From: Cloacimonetes bacterium UBA5456
GTDB lineage: Bacteria; Cloacimonadota; Cloacimonadia; Cloacimonadales; Cloacimonadaceae
Reading direction: 5' to 3'
Length of the DNA: 9,515 nucleotides
Assembly: GCA_002427325.1 (NCBI GenBank)
Contig: DIQS01000030.1
Span: 1-9,515 of the forward strand
Below are positions 6,335 to 9,515 of this stretch, piece by piece. The position numbers and the translations under genes were made by a program. Position 1 is the first letter of the stretch, and every line of letters begins with the position of its first letter. The notes beneath the pieces are model-generated. The model searched no databases. It was not told the DNA's origin and saw only the letters and a list, made by a program, of their open reading frames with translations.

Positions 6335-6877
6335 ATGGCAAAGGTATTGGATATCAGAATATTAGGTGATGATATTCTGAGGAAGAAGCTGCAGGAAGTG
6401 GATCCCAAAGACCCTTTCCTCAAGGACTTTATTCCGGACTTGATCCACACCATGTATATTCGTGACGGTGTGGGTTTGGCGGCAAATCAAGTGGGCGTGG
6501 ACAAGCGTATCGTGGTGATCGATCCTCACACAGCCGATGAGGAGAAAGAGCAAAATCCCATCGTGATGCTCAATCCCAAAATCCTTGAAAGAGACGGCAA
6601 ACAGATAGGTGATGAGGGTTGCATCAGCGTCCCATACATCTTTGCCCCAGTGGTCAGGGACAAGAAAATCGTCTATGAATACACCGACCTCGAAGGCAAA
6701 ACCATCACCAAAGAAACCGAAGGATATGAAGCCGTCATCATCCAGCACGAGCTTGACCATCTCGACGGCATTGTTTTCACCGATAGACTTGCCCCGTTGG
6801 CAAAGCTCAAACTGAAAACAAAGCTAAGCCAGATGGAATCGACGGCTGTTGATGGTGTGAATATCCGCAAGGATTAA
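6335..6877 (+). CDS. def: Peptide deformylase
   Basis: Peptide deformylase is the metalloenzyme that removes the formyl group from the N-terminal methionine of new proteins in the cytosol. All three family motifs are present in the 180-residue product: GVGLAANQVG (45-54), EGCISVP (94-100) and QHELDHLDG (137-145). C96, H138 and H142 are the metal ligands and E139 the catalytic residue. The loop between motifs 1 and 2 carries an acidic stretch (DEEKEQN, 68-74), and the C-terminus has a Lys-rich helix as in other type 1 enzymes. It starts 3 bases after yajC; a GGAGG at 6316-6320 is 14 bases upstream, farther than ideal, so coupling with yajC may help. It is next to fmt, the enzyme for the opposite step, a very common pairing. 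Confidence 0.97.
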   Translation: MAKVLDIRILGDDILRKKLQEVDPKDPFLKDFIPDLIHTMYIRDGVGLAANQVGVDKRIVVIDPHTADEEKEQNPIVMLNPKILERDGKQIGDEGCISVPYIFAPVVRDKKIVYEYTDLEGKTITKETEGYEAVIIQHELDHLDGIVFTDRLAPLAKLKLKTKLSQMESTAVDGVNIRKD

Positions 6878-6880
6878 ACA

Positions 6881-7810
6881 GTGAGACTCATCTTTGCCGG
6901 CAGCTCCGAATTTGCCATTCCCGCTTTGGAGATGCTCATCAAACACACAAATCACGAGATCGCACTGGTGATCAGTCAACCGGCGCGTCCCAAAGGGCGG
7001 AATCGAATCCTCGAGGACACTCCCTTAGCGCGTTATGCGATTGAAAGCTCGTTAAAGCTCCTCAAGCCCGAGCAAATCAACTCTATCGACACAGTTAACA
7101 CCCTTGATGCTCTCGGTGCCGATCTGCTCATAACAGCCTCCTACGGTGCTTTTATAGGAAAGAAAGTCCGCGAGCTCTGCCCGCTTGGTGCAATCAACCT
7201 CCATCCTTCGCTTTTGCCGAAATATCGCGGAGCTTCGCCGATACAAAGCGCACTCTTAGCAAGAGAGAGCATCACCGGAAACAGCATATTCCTCTTGGAA
7301 AAGCACATGGACAGCGGCCCCATCCTACTTCAAGAAGAGTTAAAGATTGGCGATAACGAAAACTATTGTTCACTGCACGACAGGCTCGCCCTGCACGCCG
7401 CAGACCTTCTTAAAAAGCTGTTATCAGACTTTGATAAATACCCGCCCATGGCGCAAGACCACAATCTTGCAACTTACACCCAAAAGATAGAAAGAGACGA
7501 TCTGAAGCTGGATCCGAGCCTCACCGCACGCGAGCTTCTGCCCAAGATCAGAGCCTTTTCTTTCGAACCCGGAGCTTATCTTCTTTTCCGCGATAAACCG
7601 CTTAAGATATTGGAAGCAGAACTTTTGGAAGAAGAGAGCGATTTGCCTCCGGGCAGCATCACCGAGATTATTAAAAACGAAGGATTTTGTATTGCCACCG
7701 GCAAATATCAGCTCAAGATCAGGATAGTTCAGGCTTCCGGTAAAAAGATTATGCCTGCATCGGCCTGGCTTTTGGGCTCAAGAGCCGAAGTGGGGGAGAT
7801 ACTAAAATGA
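6881..7810 (+). CDS. fmt: Methionyl-tRNA formyltransferase
   Basis: Fmt transfers a formyl group from 10-formyltetrahydrofolate to the methionine on initiator tRNA. The 309-residue protein matches the family length. The N-terminal Rossmann-like domain starts MRLIFAGSSEFAIP and has SQPARPKGR (32-40) and the catalytic region NLHPSLLPKYRGASPIQSAL (106-125), with N106, H108 and D144 as the catalytic triad, at the same numbers as in E. coli. MDSGPIL (143-149) is the final active-site motif. Residues about 205-305 form the C-terminal OB-fold domain that contacts tRNA (RAFSFEPGAYL, 218-228; KKIMPASAWLLG, 288-299). The start is GTG, 7 bases after AAGGA (6869-6873) and 3 bases after def. The end overlaps the DUF116 gene by 4 bases. 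Confidence 0.97.
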   Translation: MRLIFAGSSEFAIPALEMLIKHTNHEIALVISQPARPKGRNRILEDTPLARYAIESSLKLLKPEQINSIDTVNTLDALGADLLITASYGAFIGKKVRELCPLGAINLHPSLLPKYRGASPIQSALLARESITGNSIFLLEKHMDSGPILLQEELKIGDNENYCSLHDRLALHAADLLKKLLSDFDKYPPMAQDHNLATYTQKIERDDLKLDPSLTARELLPKIRAFSFEPGAYLLFRDKPLKILEAELLEEESDLPPGSITEIIKNEGFCIATGKYQLKIRIVQASGKKIMPASAWLLGSRAEVGEILK

Positions 7811-8556
7811 AAAAGTACTATTATTCGATCATAAAATTCCCGCTTTTTGTGAGCAGCAGCTTGTTTATCATGGCTTTGCTCTTCTTCATCAGCGCACTTG
7901 TAAGTTATTCCAGACTGGGACTTTCCGCGCAAGAAACCGTTATTTATACCATCCTTTTCATCTTTTTGGTGATTTTGGTGGCTACGTGGTTGCTTATTCT
8001 CATCTCAACTCACCAAAAGATAAAGCCGCGCTGGATTGCAAAATATGCCAAATGGATGCTGACTTTTGTCTATTACAACCTCGCTATGTTCCTGTCTTTC
8101 ATCACTTTCAGAGAGAAGCAAACCATCCAAGAAAGCTTCATAAATTTCAACAATGAGATAGTTCTCTCGCAATCCAAAGGCATGAAACACAAAAATATCC
8201 TGCTTTTAGTTCCGCACTGCCTGCAAAATTCGGATTGCAAGGTGCGCGTCACCACATCCATCGATAATTGTGAATCCTGCGGAAAGTGTAATATCGCTGA
8301 TATCAAGAGAATAGCTGAAAGTTTTGGCGTGAAAGCCCAAGTTGCAACCGGAGGCTCTCTCGCTCGCAAGATCGTTGAAGACAGCATCCCCGAGGTCATA
8401 GTCGCCGTTGCTTGCCACCGTGATCTCACCGATGGCGTGCGTGATTCCTGGCGACTTCCCGTCTATGGCGTCTTCAATAAGCGCCCCAAAGGGCCATGTT
8501 TTGAGACCACAGTCAGCATTTCAAACATCGAATTTGCCATCAAGAAATTTATATGA
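7807..8556 (+). CDS. DUF116 membrane protein with cysteine-rich domain
   Basis: I recognise this as a DUF116 family member; its function is unknown. Two membrane spans lie at about 13-35 and 45-68, with a further hydrophobic stretch at 84-100. The rest is soluble and probably cytosolic, holding the family's conserved cysteines: LLLVPHCLQNSDC (132-144), C155-xx-C158-xx-C161 in the stretch SCGKC, VACHRDL (201-207) and KGPCFETTV (228-236). The seven cysteines, C138, C144, C155, C158, C161, C203 and C231, suggest a metal or iron-sulfur site, which is inference. ATVATGGSLARK-like sequence at 178-188 may be a ligand-binding loop. The start overlaps the fmt stop (ATGA) and follows a GGAG at 7795-7798. 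DUF116 next to fmt and def recurs in other bacteria as far as I recall, hinting at a link with translation or protein modification. Confidence 0.88.
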   Translation: MKKYYYSIIKFPLFVSSSLFIMALLFFISALVSYSRLGLSAQETVIYTILFIFLVILVATWLLILISTHQKIKPRWIAKYAKWMLTFVYYNLAMFLSFITFREKQTIQESFINFNNEIVLSQSKGMKHKNILLLVPHCLQNSDCKVRVTTSIDNCESCGKCNIADIKRIAESFGVKAQVATGGSLARKIVEDSIPEVIVAVACHRDLTDGVRDSWRLPVYGVFNKRPKGPCFETTVSISNIEFAIKKFI

Positions 8557-9389
8557 AAAGCTCACATGTCATAGCTTTAGGGCTGATCATCCTCATCCTG
8601 AACGCCGGGATAACACTTGTTCTGGTCAATGCATTTTCACCTGCACAAGAGCCTAAGAACCAAAGCTCTTTTTCTGCATCTTTGGACGATTTTGACAGTA
8701 GCCGACATAACGCCATAACCCGCGCCGTGGCGGAGGTTGAACCCGCTGTGGTGAGCGTGAACGTGATCAAGACCCAATATGTCCGACGCATGCATCCATC
8801 AGGCTTTGGCGGCTATTCGTTCTTCGACTTTTTCGGCTTTTTTGGCCCCACCCAGAGGCAAGTTCAATCCCTGGGAAGCGGCGTGATCTACGACCCGACT
8901 GGGCTGATTATCACCAATTCTCACGTCGTTGAGGGTGCCACCGAGATAAAGGTTGTCTTGCCGGATAACCGTGAATTTGACGCCCAACTCATTGGTATTG
9001 ACTCAGAAAACGACATCGCCAAGCTTCGGATTAAAGGCAACAATCTACCTTTTGCCCGGTTGGGCGATTCAGACGATATCTTGGTGGGGGAGTGGTGCAT
9101 AGCCTTGGGCAATCCCTATGGATATGTGATGAACGACGCCAAGCCCACAGTGAGCGTGGGAGTGATCTCTGCGCTCGGCAGAAACCTCGATTTTGGACAA
9201 GAAAAACGTTATAACATGATCCAAACCGATGCGGCGATCAATCAGGGAAACAGCGGCGGAGCACTGGTGAACATCCATGGCGAAGTGATTGGAATCAACA
9301 ATCTTATCATCTCTGAAAGCGGGGGCAATATCGGCCTCGGATTTGCCATCCCCATCAATAGCGTGAAAGACATCGTAGATAGATTCTAA
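8553..9389 (+). CDS. Membrane-anchored HtrA/Deg-type serine protease lacking PDZ
   Basis: This is a trypsin-like S1C (HtrA/DegP/DegS) protease, acting in the periplasm on misfolded or regulatory proteins. The 278-residue product has an N-terminal signal anchor (5-27), a linker with a Gly/Phe-rich insertion (82-98, FGGYSFFDFFGFFG), and a complete protease domain: H124 in TNSHVVEG, D154 in ENDIAKL, and S234 in QGNSGGAL. It ends with GLGFAIPINSVKDIVDRF (261-278), exactly where a PDZ domain normally begins after a short linker. The stop is TAA at 9387-9389 and no PDZ-like sequence is found in any frame of the following 126 bases. The start overlaps the DUF116 stop (ATGA); no strong ribosome binding site is seen. 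It may be a naturally short form, or a gene recently cut short; without neighbours I cannot tell. The single anchor makes DegS a closer model than soluble DegP. Confidence 0.92.
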   Translation: MKSSHVIALGLIILILNAGITLVLVNAFSPAQEPKNQSSFSASLDDFDSSRHNAITRAVAEVEPAVVSVNVIKTQYVRRMHPSGFGGYSFFDFFGFFGPTQRQVQSLGSGVIYDPTGLIITNSHVVEGATEIKVVLPDNREFDAQLIGIDSENDIAKLRIKGNNLPFARLGDSDDILVGEWCIALGNPYGYVMNDAKPTVSVGVISALGRNLDFGQEKRYNMIQTDAAINQGNSGGALVNIHGEVIGINNLIISESGGNIGLGFAIPINSVKDIVDRF

Positions 9390-9515
9390 AAAGCAAAATA
9401 TCGCATTTTGTCAGAAATCACTATACAACCCAATTAAAACCACAGTTAAACCACTGTGTCCCCACAGCTTACCTATTGGATTCAGCTTATTGTCCGCTTA
9501 TGATATGCTCATGCC
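9390..9515. other. Terminal intergenic region with small inverted repeats
   Basis: No gene is seen in these 126 bases. CAAAAT (9394-9399) can pair with ATTTTG (9405-9410), a weak AT-rich hairpin right after the protease stop. CACAGT (9441-9446) pairs with ACTGTG (9453-9458), and CTGTG (9454-9458) could alternatively pair with CACAG (9463-9467). No T-run follows any of these, so a Rho-independent terminator is not supported. The window ends at base 9515, so any following gene start is not visible. Confidence 0.5.

Overview
The window shows a bacterial replication-origin region followed by a long co-directional operon. All ten recognisable genes lie on the + strand. From left to right: a 481-base non-coding leader with three strong DnaA boxes; dnaA (482-1813); a 341-base non-coding stretch packed with DnaA boxes and ending in AT-rich sequence, which is the probable oriC; then nine closely packed genes from 2155 to 9389; and finally 126 bases with small inverted repeats and no gene.

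The nine-gene run is: a lipoprotein of unknown function with two similar halves; a parvulin-like lipoprotein; a SurA-like periplasmic chaperone with two parvulin domains; PgpA; YajC; peptide deformylase; methionyl-tRNA formyltransferase; a DUF116 membrane protein with a cysteine-rich cytosolic domain; and a membrane-anchored HtrA/Deg-type serine protease without a PDZ domain. Four junctions are 4-base ATGA overlaps and the other gaps are 3 to 26 bases, so the run is probably one transcript. It groups envelope work (lipoproteins, outer-membrane protein folding, a Sec accessory protein, phosphatidylglycerol synthesis, envelope proteolysis) with N-formylation and deformylation of nascent chains.

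The organism is a diderm bacterium: it has a SurA-like chaperone, lipoproteins whose +2 residues would suit outer-membrane sorting, and PgpA. The def-fmt-DUF116 order is one I associate with several anaerobic lineages. My best guess is Candidatus Cloacimonadota or a related uncultured anaerobic phylum, but this rests on overall protein character and gene order only and is low confidence. dnaN is not next to dnaA, unlike the common dnaA-dnaN order.

I see no mobile element, CRISPR array, tRNA, rRNA or toxin-antitoxin pair. The items most worth a second look are the split arrangement of DnaA boxes on both sides of dnaA, the two-unit lipoprotein encoded with two parvulin-type proteins beside the origin, the loss of the usual catalytic histidine in the parvulin lipoprotein, and the PDZ-less protease.
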